Shown here: piece by piece, positions 1 to 9,017 of the stretch
Numbering within the stretch: position 1 is the stretch's first letter
How the letters are laid out: every line of letters begins with the position of its first letter
The notes under the pieces: model-generated
Seen by the model: only the letters and a program-made list of their open reading frames with translations
Database searches by the model: none
Told to the model about the DNA's origin: nothing
Made by a program: the position numbers and the translations under genes
DNA from: Laceyella sacchari
Lineage (GTDB): Bacteria; Bacillota; Bacilli; Thermoactinomycetales; Thermoactinomycetaceae
Assembly: GCF_004343255.1 (NCBI RefSeq)
Contig: NZ_SMDD01000001.1
Coordinates: 1,009,284-1,073,283 of the forward strand
DNA length: 64,000 bases
Direction: 5' to 3'

Positions 1-109
1 AGCATGCTGTTCGGCAAAGCGTGGGCGGCGAGTGAGCTATAGGTGCTCACCATGCCGCGACAAGGCACCCGCGAGCGAAGGTTAGAAAGCAGGCTCGTCG
101 GGATTTTAC
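1..109. other. Unassigned upstream segment with inverted repeat
   Basis: No convincing reading frame with a start and ribosome binding site is visible. A nested inverted repeat (GTGAGC/GCTCAC flanked by GCGGC/GCCGC, about 26-60) suggests a folded transcript. It could be the 3' end of an RNA or an upstream untranslated region. I could not match it to a known RNA family. Confidence 0.3.
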
Positions 110-147
110 AATCACCCGGTTCCATGCGGAACCGGGTGATTTTTATT
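110..147 (+). terminator. Intrinsic terminator upstream of aroC
   Basis: A perfect 14-bp stem (AATCACCCGGTTCC, loop ATGC) is followed by TTTATT. It ends whatever is transcribed from the left edge and insulates aroC. Confidence 0.85.
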
Positions 148-247
148 AAATCTTATTTTTAACTGATCGAAACTATGGTATGATTACTAACAAATTTTTT
201 ATTGTTTGTTTCATGTGTGAGCTTAGATTAGGAGAGGACGATGAGAG

Positions 248-1408
248 ATGAGGTATTTAACGGCGGGAGAGTCACACGGCCCTCAATTGACATTGATTGT
301 GGAAGGTTTACCAAGCCATGTTCCTTTTGACAAAAAGAAAATTGACCATCAACTGGCGCGCCGCCAAAAAGGGTATGGCCGCGGGCGTCGGATGCAGATT
401 GAGAAAGACCAAGTGCAAATTTTATCCGGCGTTCGTTTCGGTGAGACGACAGGTGCCCCGGTGGCGTTGGTGGTTGAGAATAAAGACTGGACCCATTGGA
501 AGAAAGTGATGAGCATTGACCCCCTTCCAGAAGAAGCAGAAAAACGTCGCATCTCGCGGCCCCGTCCCGGGCATGCCGATTTAAACGGTGCGATCAAATA
601 TGATCACCGTGATATGCGCGATGTACTGGAACGTTCCAGCGCGCGAGAGACGACGATGCGAGTGGCTGCAGGTGCCGTGGCGCGATTGATCTTGGAAGCG
701 TGCGATATCCGTGTGGGCGGCCATGTGCTACGCATTGGCAGTGTCGAAGCGAAGCGGCTGGATTTGCCGTGGGAAGAGTGGACTGCGCGTGCAGAGGAAT
801 CCCCTGTGCGCTGCTTGGATCCCCATGCTGAACAACAGATGATGGCACTCATTGACCAAGCCAAAAAAGAGGGCGACTCCCTGGGGGGCATCGTGGAAGT
901 CATCGTGGAAGGCGTTCCGGTGGGGCTAGGTAGCCACGTACATTGGGATCGCAAATTGGACGCGCGCATTGCGCAAGCGATTGTGAGCATCAACGCCTTT
1001 AAGGGAGTTGAGTTCGGCATTGGCTTTGAAGCGGCTCACCGCCCAGGCTCCGAAGTGCATGATGAAATCGAATGGTCGGAAGCTACCGGTTTTACTCGCC
1101 GCACTAATCGATTGGGCGGCTTTGAAGGAGGGATGACCACAGGAGAGCCGATTGTCGTTCGCGGGGTGATGAAGCCCATTCCTACCCTATACAAACCGCT
1201 GAATAGTGTGGATATCGATAGCAAAGAGCCTTTCGCCGCTAGCATTGAGCGGTCGGACAGCTGTGCGGTTCCAGCGGCGTGTGTCGTGGCGGAGAATGTC
1301 GTGGCCTGGGAAATTGCCTGTGCGCTACTTGAGAAATTTCCAGCTGATACATTGGATGAGTTGAAAGAACAACTGAATCGTTACCGTGAAAGGGTGTTGA
1401 GATTCTGA
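248..1408 (+). CDS. aroC: Chorismate synthase
   Basis: Converts 5-enolpyruvylshikimate-3-phosphate to chorismate, the last shared step to Trp, Phe, Tyr and folate; it is FMN-dependent and cytoplasmic. The 386-residue product shows the family motifs GESHG (residues 7-11), [13 protein letters not shown] (about 106-118), [15 protein letters not shown] (129-143) and a C-terminal [15 protein letters not shown] segment. Length is normal for the bacterial family. The start has GGAGAGG about 11 nt upstream. The stop overlaps the aroB start by one base (TGATG), so the two are probably translationally coupled. B. subtilis calls this gene aroF. Sure. Confidence 0.97.
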   Translation: MRYLTAGESHGPQLTLIVEGLPSHVPFDKKKIDHQLARRQKGYGRGRRMQIEKDQVQILSGVRFGETTGAPVALVVENKDWTHWKKVMSIDPLPEEAEKRRISRPRPGHADLNGAIKYDHRDMRDVLERSSARETTMRVAAGAVARLILEACDIRVGGHVLRIGSVEAKRLDLPWEEWTARAEESPVRCLDPHAEQQMMALIDQAKKEGDSLGGIVEVIVEGVPVGLGSHVHWDRKLDARIAQAIVSINAFKGVEFGIGFEAAHRPGSEVHDEIEWSEATGFTRRTNRLGGFEGGMTTGEPIVVRGVMKPIPTLYKPLNSVDIDSKEPFAASIERSDSCAVPAACVVAENVVAWEIACALLEKFPADTLDELKEQLNRYRERVLRF

Positions 1409-2502
1409 TGCGCACTTTGACGGTGAACACGTCTAATCAGTGTTACCCCATTCATATCGGCCGGGGCACCTACCAGATGTTGCCTCGCCTGATGAAGGAA
1501 GTGGGTGTCGAAAAGGACCGCAAGCTGATGGTGATTACTGATAGCTCTGTCGCTCCCTTGTATGGCCAGGCACTCCAAGCGTCATTGCGTGCGGAAGGAT
1601 ATCAGATAGGGATGACGGTTTTTCCTGCCGGCGAAGAGAGCAAAAACTTAAGCGTGGTTGAGCGAGTGATTGGTGATTGCTTGCAGTTCGGCCTTGACCG
1701 CGGTAGCGTTGTGCTGGCTTTGGGCGGCGGTGTAGTGGGGGATTTGGCCGGGTTTGTTGCTGCCACCTATATGCGGGGCATCCCTTTCATCCAGTTGCCG
1801 ACCACCTTGTTGGCGCATGACAGTAGCGTGGGTGGGAAAGTAGGCGTCAATCATGCGTTGGGTAAGAATTATATCGGAGCATTTCACCAACCGCTGATGG
1901 TCGTTTTTGATGTCGATGTGTTGCGCTCGTTGCCAGCGCGCCAAGTGCATTCCGGACTGGCGGAAGTGGCGAAGCATGCGCTGATCTGGGATGTCTCGTT
2001 TGTGGAGTGGTTGGAAGCCCATGCCGAGGAATTGCTTGCGCTGTCCCCCGAGCGTCTGACGGAAGCGATTTATCGTGGTTGCAAGGTGAAATCCGCCGTG
2101 GTGTCGCAAGATGAGAAAGAATTGGGCATCCGTTCAATTCTCAATTATGGACATACCATCGGCCATGCGTTAGAGGCAGTTTCGAGGTATCGTGTGTACA
2201 CTCACGGTGAAGCGGTAGCGATCGGCATGGCCGGCGCGTCGCGATTAAGTGTCCGTTTGCTGGGCGCACCGAGCGAATTGGTCGATCGGACGGAACAGTT
2301 GCTCCGCCGCTTGTGCTTGCCGATCCGGTATGCAGAAAATTGGCCGTTGCCTCAGCTGTTAGAGGCGATGAAAAAGGATAAGAAGGCGCGCGGTGGCCAG
2401 TATACTTTTGTTTTGTCGCGCAAGTTGGGACAGGTAGAGATGGTGCGTGGAATCGAGGAAGCCGAAATCGTACAAACATTGAAGGAGATTTCGACACAGT
2501 AA
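1408..2502 (+). CDS. aroB: 3-dehydroquinate synthase
   Basis: Second step of the shikimate pathway, DAHP to 3-dehydroquinate, using NAD and a divalent metal. The 364-residue protein has the NAD-binding GGGVVGDLAGF (106-116), PTTLLAHDSSVGGKVGVNH (131-149; DSSVGGK is the family hallmark), and the metal-site histidine regions NYGHTIGHALE and HGEAVAIGM. It overlaps aroC by one base. In B. subtilis aroH follows, but here a 525-nt gap with a terminator and a new promoter comes before trpE. Confidence 0.97.
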   Translation: MRTLTVNTSNQCYPIHIGRGTYQMLPRLMKEVGVEKDRKLMVITDSSVAPLYGQALQASLRAEGYQIGMTVFPAGEESKNLSVVERVIGDCLQFGLDRGSVVLALGGGVVGDLAGFVAATYMRGIPFIQLPTTLLAHDSSVGGKVGVNHALGKNYIGAFHQPLMVVFDVDVLRSLPARQVHSGLAEVAKHALIWDVSFVEWLEAHAEELLALSPERLTEAIYRGCKVKSAVVSQDEKELGIRSILNYGHTIGHALEAVSRYRVYTHGEAVAIGMAGASRLSVRLLGAPSELVDRTEQLLRRLCLPIRYAENWPLPQLLEAMKKDKKARGGQYTFVLSRKLGQVEMVRGIEEAEIVQTLKEISTQ

Positions 2503-2738
2503 ATGAAACAAGGGCAGTCGTGCATCAACGAGGCCTGATCTGTGAGCTTGTTGTCTAAAAAATTTTGGAGCGGATGTGTGAATTTGCGCTCCTTTGTCGC
2601 TTGTCGAGAAGTGACTCCGTCTCCAAACGCAGGAGCGGGCAAAATCACTGTCTTTTTTAGGATTGTCCGTATTTATTCTGCGATTGGCGCCCGGTTTGAG
2701 TAAATCTCCCAGTCGCTACGCGTTCAAATATCTTGCTT

Positions 2739-2778
2739 AAAGGACGGGCCGTTTATCAAAGAGGCCTGTCCTTTTTTT
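2739..2778 (+). terminator. Intrinsic terminator after aroB
   Basis: AAAGGAC-GGCC pairs with GGCC-T-GTCCTTT across a 12-nt loop, followed by a T run. It separates aroCB from the trp promoter. The stretch 2503-2738 has no gene I can support and no remnant of aroH. Confidence 0.8.
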
Positions 2779-2787
2779 CGACGTGGG

Positions 2788-2816
2788 TTGACATTCTGTG
2801 GGAACTCGGATAAAGT
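2788..2816 (+). promoter_or_regulatory. Sigma-A promoter of the trp operon
   Basis: A perfect -35 TTGACA (2788-2793), a 17-bp spacer and TAAAGT (2811-2816) lie just before the triplet-rich leader. Transcription should start near 2823, which puts all the TRAP-like triplets inside the RNA. Confidence 0.75.
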
Positions 2817-2832
2817 CTTGATAAGATCAGGT

Positions 2833-2906
2833 TAGTTTGAGTGAATTGTTGAGTTAATTGAGAGCAGAGTTGAGTGGAGAATAGGATATAGCGTAGTTGA
2901 GCTGAG
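2833..2906 (+). promoter_or_regulatory. TRAP-type (GAG/TAG)n binding site in trp leader
   Basis: Twelve GAG or TAG triplets start at 2833, 2839, 2851, 2860, 2867, 2872, 2877, 2882, 2889, 2894, 2899 and 2904. Those from 2867 are mostly two bases apart, the spacing that fits the 11-subunit TRAP (MtrB) ring. In B. subtilis, tryptophan-bound TRAP binds such a site in the trp leader and lets the overlapping terminator form. The location directly before trpE supports the same role. The mtrB gene is not in this window. Confidence 0.8.
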
Positions 2907-2933
2907 CCAAATGATGAAGAATATGATGACTTC

Positions 2934-2963
2934 AGTCAGAGCTCGCGTGCTTTGACTTTTTTA
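2934..2963 (+). terminator. trp leader attenuator
   Basis: A 9-bp stem (AGTCAGAGC with GCTTTGACT, one G-U pair, 6-nt loop) is followed by TTTTTTATTT, 28 nt after the last TRAP triplet. GAGCTGA at 2899-2905, inside the triplet zone, can pair with 2936-2944 as an antiterminator with a 2-nt bulge. TRAP binding would block that pairing and favour termination. Confidence 0.75.
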
Positions 2964-2990
2964 TTTGTGTTACACCCTCTCTATATCCTT

Positions 2991-3021
2991 TTCTCCCTTC
3001 TCATCATCGAGAAGGAGGGAG
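2991..3021 (+). promoter_or_regulatory. Hairpin sequestering the trpE Shine-Dalgarno
   Basis: CTCCCTTCTC on the left pairs with GAGAAGGAGGGAG on the right (one bulged A), with a short ATCATC loop. The right arm is the trpE ribosome binding site. TRAP-bound B. subtilis trp RNA also folds to hide the trpE Shine-Dalgarno, though there the pairing partner lies within the leader. Upstream ATGATGA repeats could compete for the loop. Confidence 0.6.
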
Positions 3022-3027
3022 CTATCC

Positions 3028-4554
3028 ATGATTTACCCCACGTATGAAGAATGCCAATCTTTTTCTTCCTCTTATTCTTTTATTCCCATATGCAAGACCG
3101 TGGTAGCTGATACGGAGACGCCGATCCGGCTGTTTGAACGGGTGAAAGATGACCCTTACGCTTTTTTGTTGGAAAGTGTGGAAGGTGGCGAACGATGGGC
3201 ACGTTACTCCATGATTGGAGCCGAGCCGATGTGTGTGCTGAAATGCAAAGACAATCAGGTAGTGATAGAAGATGTGCAAGGGTGTCGCACCTTGGACATC
3301 ACGCATCCGATGCAGTTTTTAAAGGAGTGGTTCAGTCAATTCCAAGCTCCGAAATATGCCCATCTTCCCCCTTTTCTCGGCGGCGCGGTGGGTTATGTCG
3401 GATATGAGGCTGTTCGGTTTATTGAACCAACTCGCCCGATCACTCATCCAACCGCAGAGACGCAACATTATGATTTTCATCTTATGGTTGCGGATCGGTT
3501 GATCATTTTTGATCACCTGAAGCAGACCGTCACTTTTGTGCAACATCTGGCACTGACTGACGGTGCGTTAGCAGAGGTTCCGCTGTCGGAGAGTTACCGG
3601 CGGGCGGTCGAGGAGTTGGAAACTTGGTGTGTAGAGACGTTGCAAGGGCATGCGGGCGGGGAGTTATCTTTTAAGCATGACATATCGCCTGATTCCCAAT
3701 CGAGCGAAGAATTTGCCAATATCGGCAAGGAAGAATACATGGAGCTGGTGAGGCAAGCACAAGAGCACATTCGGGAGGGAGACATTTTCCAAGTGGTGCT
3801 GTCCCGAAAATTTACCCAGCCCCACGCGCCAGATCCGTTCCGCGTTTACCGCATTCTGCGGGTGCTCAACCCCTCTCCTTATATGTACTATCTGCGGTTG
3901 GGTAAGGAACAGGTGGTAGGGACTTCTCCTGAACGCATCATCCGTGTGACCGACCGTCTGGCGGAAATCTGCCCTATCGCTGGAACACGTCCACGTGGCC
4001 AAAACGAACGTGAAGATCAGGAGATGATGGACGAGTTGCTCAACGATGAAAAAGAAATCGCCGAGCATGTAATGTTGCTTGATTTGGGCCGCAATGATTT
4101 GGGACGTGTGGCGGAATATGGTGCTGTGCGCGTCCGGGAGCGGATGGTCATCGAGAAATATTCCCATGTTATGCATCTGGTTTCTCATCTGGAGGCGACT
4201 CTGAAAGAAAGAGTACACGCACTGGAAGCTTTTCAAGCTTGTTTCCCTGCGGGGACGTTGTCTGGTGCGCCCAAAATCAGGGCCATGGAGCTGATTCGCC
4301 AGTTTGAGCCCGAACCGCGCGGCATCTATGGTGGAGCGATTTTGTACTTGAGCTTCACAGGTAATCTTGATTCGTGTATCGCTATCCGTACCATTCATTT
4401 TCAGGATCAGTGCGCCACTGTGCAAGCAGGTGCGGGCATTGTGGCCGATTCAAACCCGGTCGGCGAATACTTGGAAACGTCGCACAAAGCCAAGGGAATG
4501 TTGACGGCGTTGGCAATGGCTAAACAGAGCGAATCCATGGAGGCGTTGAGATGA
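3028..4554 (+). CDS. trpE: Anthranilate synthase component I
   Basis: Chorismate to anthranilate, the first committed step to tryptophan. The frame is open from 2965, but ATG 3028 is preceded by AAGGAGGG at ideal spacing and gives the expected 508 residues. LLES (47-50) is the tryptophan feedback-binding motif. The C-terminal chorismate-binding domain includes CPIAGTRPRG, LLDLGRNDLGRVA and FPAGTLSGAPK. No trpG amidotransferase gene lies in the operon. As in B. subtilis, the amidotransferase subunit is presumably shared with the folate locus (inference). The stop overlaps trpD as ATGA. Confidence 0.96.
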   Translation: MIYPTYEECQSFSSSYSFIPICKTVVADTETPIRLFERVKDDPYAFLLESVEGGERWARYSMIGAEPMCVLKCKDNQVVIEDVQGCRTLDITHPMQFLKEWFSQFQAPKYAHLPPFLGGAVGYVGYEAVRFIEPTRPITHPTAETQHYDFHLMVADRLIIFDHLKQTVTFVQHLALTDGALAEVPLSESYRRAVEELETWCVETLQGHAGGELSFKHDISPDSQSSEEFANIGKEEYMELVRQAQEHIREGDIFQVVLSRKFTQPHAPDPFRVYRILRVLNPSPYMYYLRLGKEQVVGTSPERIIRVTDRLAEICPIAGTRPRGQNEREDQEMMDELLNDEKEIAEHVMLLDLGRNDLGRVAEYGAVRVRERMVIEKYSHVMHLVSHLEATLKERVHALEAFQACFPAGTLSGAPKIRAMELIRQFEPEPRGIYGGAILYLSFTGNLDSCIAIRTIHFQDQCATVQAGAGIVADSNPVGEYLETSHKAKGMLTALAMAKQSESMEALR

Positions 4555-5579
4555 TCGCGAACTTGGTGAAAAAAGTCGTTGCAGGGGAGCATTTGACAAC
4601 GGCAGAAGCGAGACAGGCGATGGAATGTATGATGGAGGGAAACGCAACGCCGGTTCAAATCGCCAGCTTACTCACCTCGTTGCGGATGAAAGGAGAAACG
4701 GAGAACGAACTTCTTGGATTTGCGCAAGCAATGCGTTCCTTAGCGGTGCCCCTGCCGTTGCGGTTTGCCGATGCGGTGGATACTTGCGGCACAGGAGGTT
4801 CTGGCAGAAAGGCTTTCAATATTTCAACGGCTGCAGCCTTTGTTGTAGCCGCAGGCGGGGTCCCAGTGGTAAAACACGGAAACCGGGCTGCCTCGAGTCA
4901 GAGCGGGAGCGCCGATGTACTGGAAGCGATGGGGGTGCAGATCCGACTCGCACCGGAGGAAGCCAACCGACTGCTAGAACAGACGGGATTGGCGTTTTTG
5001 TTCGCTCAATTGTATCATCCGGCGATGAAACATGTGATGCCAACCCGCAAGCAATTGGGATTTCGTACGTTTTTTAATCTTTTAGGCCCTTTGTGCAATC
5101 CAGCTGGTGTGAATGTGCAATTGGTTGGCGTGTATGATGTGGATTTGACGGAGCCAGTCGCCTATGTGTTGCAACGGTTGGGTATCAAACGCGCCATGGT
5201 TGTGGCAGGATTGGATGGCATGGATGAACTGACCAATGCAGCGGAGACGAAAGTGTCCGAATTAAAGGACGGGCACGTGACGACTTATGAGGTATCACCG
5301 GAAGCGTTGGGTTTGGAGAGAGTGGCGCGCGAAACCTTAAGCGGTGGCACACCGGACGAGAATGCGGCGTTGATACGGGGCATTTTTGATGGGCGGATTA
5401 CGGGCGGACCGCGCGATATTGTGGCTTTGAACGCAGGCGCAGCTTTATACTTGGCAGGAAAAGCCCCCACACTGTCTGAGGGAGTCAAAGAAGCGTTGCG
5501 GATCATCCGTTCCGGGGCAGCTTGCCGCAAGCTGGCAGAAGTGATTCGCTTGTCAAAGGAGGTTGCCCATGTTTCTTGA
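4551..5579 (+). CDS. trpD: Anthranilate phosphoribosyltransferase
   Basis: Joins anthranilate and PRPP. The 342-residue protein carries DTCGTGGSG (77-85), the PRPP-binding glycine loop, KHGNRAASS (108-116), and an ISTAAAFVVAAGG helix between them. It overlaps trpE by 4 nt and trpC by 11 nt, as expected for one polycistronic message. A separate protein, not fused to TrpG as in enterics. Confidence 0.96.
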   Translation: MIANLVKKVVAGEHLTTAEARQAMECMMEGNATPVQIASLLTSLRMKGETENELLGFAQAMRSLAVPLPLRFADAVDTCGTGGSGRKAFNISTAAAFVVAAGGVPVVKHGNRAASSQSGSADVLEAMGVQIRLAPEEANRLLEQTGLAFLFAQLYHPAMKHVMPTRKQLGFRTFFNLLGPLCNPAGVNVQLVGVYDVDLTEPVAYVLQRLGIKRAMVVAGLDGMDELTNAAETKVSELKDGHVTTYEVSPEALGLERVARETLSGGTPDENAALIRGIFDGRITGGPRDIVALNAGAALYLAGKAPTLSEGVKEALRIIRSGAACRKLAEVIRLSKEVAHVS

Positions 5580-6351
5580 TAAGATTCTCACCCAAAAGCG
5601 GTTGGAAGTGACACAGTTGACCCAGCGCTATACGAAAGAGCGTTGGGAACAGGCGGAGCGGATGCCGAAAGGGATTTCCTTGGCAGAATGTTTGTGTGCC
5701 GAAAAGGAATTGGGAGTAATCGCCGAGATCAAACCGGCGTCTCCGTCAAAAGGCATTATTCGCGAACAGGTGGACCCGGTTCCGATTGCTATCGCTTATG
5801 AGGAAGGCGGAGCCAATGCCATCTCCGTGTTGACGGATGCCGTTTTTTTCAAAGGCTCTGCTTCCAACTTGGTGAAAGTAAAAAAACGCGTTGCTTTGCC
5901 CGTCTTGCGCAAAGATTTTATCATTGATCCGCTTCAAGTCTTGGAAAGCAAGTTAATCGGCGCCGACGCCATCTTGTTGATCGTGGCCGCGCTTGACAGA
6001 GAGCGGCTACAGCTACTCAGTGAAACGGCTCACCGCTTGGGAATGGAAGTGTTGGTTGAAATCCATGATGAACGGGAGATCGATGATGCACTCGCTTGCC
6101 AGGCGGATGTGATCGGCATCAATAACCGTAATTTAGTGACCTTTGAGACGGACTTGGCCGTGACAGAACGATTGCGGCCGCTCCTCCCGACCCACCTTCC
6201 CGTCATCGGCGAAAGCGGAATCCATGCGCCCAAAGATGCCAAACGGATGCGCGAAGCAGGCGTTAAAGGGATATTGGTTGGTGAATATCTGATGCGTCAA
6301 GCGGATCCAGTGCGAGCGCTCTCAGAGTTGAAGCAGGCGGGGTCGGCATGA
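5569..6351 (+). CDS. trpC: Indole-3-glycerol phosphate synthase
   Basis: Closes the indole ring from CdRP. The frame opens at TTG 5563, but ATG 5569 has AAAGGAGG six bases upstream and gives 260 residues starting MFLDKILTQK, the usual length. The TIM-barrel motif AEIKPASPSKG (about 52-62), LRKDFIIDPLQV, INNRNL and IGESGI are all present. It is unfused to TrpF. Confidence 0.96.
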   Translation: MFLDKILTQKRLEVTQLTQRYTKERWEQAERMPKGISLAECLCAEKELGVIAEIKPASPSKGIIREQVDPVPIAIAYEEGGANAISVLTDAVFFKGSASNLVKVKKRVALPVLRKDFIIDPLQVLESKLIGADAILLIVAALDRERLQLLSETAHRLGMEVLVEIHDEREIDDALACQADVIGINNRNLVTFETDLAVTERLRPLLPTHLPVIGESGIHAPKDAKRMREAGVKGILVGEYLMRQADPVRALSELKQAGSA

Positions 6352-7031
6352 CGGGTATTAAGTTGTGCGGGTTTCAAACGGTGGAAGACGTGCGCTTGGT
6401 ATCTGGGCTCCCTATCGAGTTGATCGGATTCGTCATGGTCCCCGGCCGGCGGCGGACAGTTTCCTTAGACCATTTGCCGGAAATGTTGTCAGCCGTGCCG
6501 GCAGGCATAAAAAAGGTGGCTGTGTTGAAAGATGCCCCCCTTGCGGTTGCTGTAACATGGCAAACCCGATATTCGTTTGATGTGTTGCAGTTGCATGGAA
6601 CCGAGCCTCCTGCTTATTGCGAAACATTGAAAAAGATGGTGGGGATCCGTCTCTGCAAGGTGTTTGACGCTTCAGCGAGACCGGTGTCAGAAGCAGGGCT
6701 GCCGGATTATGCGCCATGGATTGACTGTATCCTGCTGGATTCGGCCCAAGGTGGCTCTGGCAAATCATTCGACTGGACAGGAATTCCCCAGTGGCAGGAA
6801 GCGGCAAAAGCGTATGGCCTCCCTGTGTGGGTGGCCGGTGGATTGCATCCTGGCAATGTAGGCGCCTTGATCGGGAGATACGGCCCAGATGGGGTAGATG
6901 TGTCCAGCGGCATTGAGACGGATGGCCGCAAAGACGGCCTGTTGATAAACCGATTTGTGGAAAGGGTGATGGCGAGTGGTGATGAGGAAGAGCGCGGCGG
7001 AGGAACGGAGGGCGTCTTGGAGATACGGTGA
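6348..7031 (+). CDS. trpF: Phosphoribosylanthranilate isomerase
   Basis: Isomerises PRA to CdRP, between TrpD and TrpC. The 227-residue protein has [12 protein letters not shown] near the N-terminus (KICG-type catalytic Cys), [22 protein letters not shown] and a C-terminal GVDVSSGIE phosphate site. It is coupled to trpC by ATGA and its end overlaps the trpB start by about 56 nt. The final residues are diverged because both frames are used there. Confidence 0.95.
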   Translation: MTGIKLCGFQTVEDVRLVSGLPIELIGFVMVPGRRRTVSLDHLPEMLSAVPAGIKKVAVLKDAPLAVAVTWQTRYSFDVLQLHGTEPPAYCETLKKMVGIRLCKVFDASARPVSEAGLPDYAPWIDCILLDSAQGGSGKSFDWTGIPQWQEAAKAYGLPVWVAGGLHPGNVGALIGRYGPDGVDVSSGIETDGRKDGLLINRFVERVMASGDEEERGGGTEGVLEIR

Positions 7032-8184
7032 GTTCGGGGGGCGCTTCGTGCCGGAGACAACGATGATGGCCTTGGCGGAACTTGAGCAAGGATTTGCAGA
7101 AGCGGTGCGTGACGAGGGATTTATTATGGAATACAAGAACTTGTTGCGTCATTATTCGGGGCGGCCAACTGCCTTGACGTTTGCCTCTCGCCTGACGGAG
7201 GAGATCGGCGGAGCTAAAATCTACTTGAAACGGGAAGATTTGAACCACACGGGAGCCCACAAAATCAATAATGCCTTAGGGCAAGCTTTGTTGGCCAAGC
7301 GGATGGGCAAAAGGAAAGTGATCGCCGAAACCGGAGCGGGTCAACATGGCGTGGCATCAGCGACTGCCGCCGCTTTGTTGGGACTGGCATGTGAAGTGTA
7401 TATGGGTGAGGAGGATGTGCGTCGTCAACAGCTCAACGTGTTTCGCATGGAGCTTTTGGGAGCAAAAGTGATTCCAGTCACGTCTGGTACACGCACTCTC
7501 AAAGATGCCACCAATGAAGCGTTGCGCCGTTGGGTGGCGGAGGTGGACAGCACCTTTTACTTATTGGGTTCCGCTGTGGGTCCTCACCCCTATCCGGCGA
7601 TAGTGAAGTTCTTCCAACGCGTTATCGGTGATGAGGCTAGGCAACAAATGTTAGAACGGGAAGGAAAGTTGCCGGAAGATGTAGTGGCGTGCGTGGGCGG
7701 CGGTAGCAATGCGATTGGCATGTTCGCCGCTTTCTTGGATGAGTGGAAGGTGAAATTGCATGGTGTAGAGGCGGCAGGGCAAGGCATTGGAACCGATTAC
7801 CATGCGGCATCTCTGACCAAAGGCCGACCGGGAGTGCTACATGGCATGTACAGTTATTTTTTGCAGGATGAAGCGGGGCGCATCTTGCCAGCCCACTCTA
7901 TTTCCGCCGGATTGGATTACCCTGGTGTGGGGCCGGAACATGCATATCTGAAAAATAGCGGCCGGGTGCGATATACGTCGGCGACAGATGCTGAAGCGAT
8001 TGAAGCGGTGCAGCTTCTATGCCGGACGGAAGGAATTTTGCCGGCGCTGGAATCAGCTCATGCCATTTCGGAAGGGGTCAAGCTGGCTAAAATGCGGCGC
8101 AAAGGAGACATTGTGTTGATTTGCCTGTCCGGACGCGGCGATAAAGATGTGGAAACCATACGCCAAGCGATGGAGGTGGAGTGA
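6976..8184 (+). CDS. trpB: Tryptophan synthase beta subunit
   Basis: Condenses indole with serine using PLP. Motifs are [11 protein letters not shown] (18-28), HTGAHKIN with the PLP lysine at about residue 96, and the phosphate-binding [10 protein letters not shown]. Three clustered starts (GTG 6976, GTG 6979, ATG 6982) lie inside trpF. AGGGTGA at 6963-6969 best fits GTG 6976, and ATG 6982 is equally plausible. Length about 400 is normal. Confidence 0.95.
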   Translation: MVMRKSAAEERRASWRYGEFGGRFVPETTMMALAELEQGFAEAVRDEGFIMEYKNLLRHYSGRPTALTFASRLTEEIGGAKIYLKREDLNHTGAHKINNALGQALLAKRMGKRKVIAETGAGQHGVASATAAALLGLACEVYMGEEDVRRQQLNVFRMELLGAKVIPVTSGTRTLKDATNEALRRWVAEVDSTFYLLGSAVGPHPYPAIVKFFQRVIGDEARQQMLEREGKLPEDVVACVGGGSNAIGMFAAFLDEWKVKLHGVEAAGQGIGTDYHAASLTKGRPGVLHGMYSYFLQDEAGRILPAHSISAGLDYPGVGPEHAYLKNSGRVRYTSATDAEAIEAVQLLCRTEGILPALESAHAISEGVKLAKMRRKGDIVLICLSGRGDKDVETIRQAMEVE

Positions 8185-8186
8185 GG

Positions 8187-8984
8187 ATGACGGCGCTGGA
8201 TGTAAGATTGCGGAAAGCAGAGCAATATTTTATTCCTTTTATCATGGCGGGAGATCCCTCGTTGGAGGTGACCAAGCGAATTCTTCGTTTGTTACAGGAA
8301 GAAGGGGCGGCAGCGATCGAGCTGGGTGTTCCGTTTTCCGATCCGATGGCGGATGGGCCGGTAATCCAAGCAGCGTCTGAACGAGCGCTCAAAAAGGGTG
8401 TCACGCTCCAAGACGTGTTGCGATTAGGCGAAGAGTTGCATGCAGAAGGCTTTCACACTCCTTTGATCCTGTTCACTTACTTTAATCCCGTGTTGCACTA
8501 TGGGGTGGAGGCCTTGGTGGAAGATGCGAAAGCAAGCGGATTTGCAGGAATGATTGTGCCTGATCTTCCCCATGAAGAAAGCGCACCGCTCAGGCGGATT
8601 GGCAATCGATGTGCTTTTCCCATCATTCCGCTTGTAACGCCGACGTCAAAGGAGCGGATCGAGCAGATTGTGGCTGATGCGGAGGGCTTTGTGTATTGCG
8701 TCTCCTCCTTGGGTACAACCGGTATGAGACAGTATTTCGCTGATGATGTAGAAGCGTTTTTGGATACGGTGCGAGCGGCGAGCCCCGTACCAACGGCGGT
8801 GGGGTTTGGTATCTCCACTGGAGAGCATGTGCAACGTTTTCGCCGTCATGCCGACGCCGTCGTGGTGGGGAGCGCGCTGGTTGGGAAAATAGAGGAATGC
8901 CGTTCCGATTTGCTTGATCCGAACCGAATCGACCATGCGCTGGCCTCTTTCTCACGATTTGTCAGACAGTTGAAATCAGAGTAA
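8187..8984 (+). CDS. trpA: Tryptophan synthase alpha subunit
   Basis: Releases indole from indole-glycerol phosphate and channels it to TrpB. ATG 8187 is preferred over GTG 8181 because GGAGGT (8172-8177) is then 9 nt away. With this start, catalytic Glu is residue 45 and Asp is 56 in ELGVPFSDPMADGP, matching the E49/D60 pair of the enteric enzyme. The C-terminal GFGIST loop and VVGSALV phosphate site are present. 265 residues. Confidence 0.95.
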   Translation: MTALDVRLRKAEQYFIPFIMAGDPSLEVTKRILRLLQEEGAAAIELGVPFSDPMADGPVIQAASERALKKGVTLQDVLRLGEELHAEGFHTPLILFTYFNPVLHYGVEALVEDAKASGFAGMIVPDLPHEESAPLRRIGNRCAFPIIPLVTPTSKERIEQIVADAEGFVYCVSSLGTTGMRQYFADDVEAFLDTVRAASPVPTAVGFGISTGEHVQRFRRHADAVVVGSALVGKIEECRSDLLDPNRIDHALASFSRFVRQLKSE

Positions 8985-9017
8985 GATAAGTGGAAAAGGG
9001 ATGAGAGGAGCATAGAT

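Noticed and set aside
3664-4425. 253-codon antisense ORF inside trpE
   Set aside because: Shadow of trpE codon usage; no ribosome binding site and no recognisable protein. The same applies to the long antisense frame at 6433-7260 in trpF/trpB.
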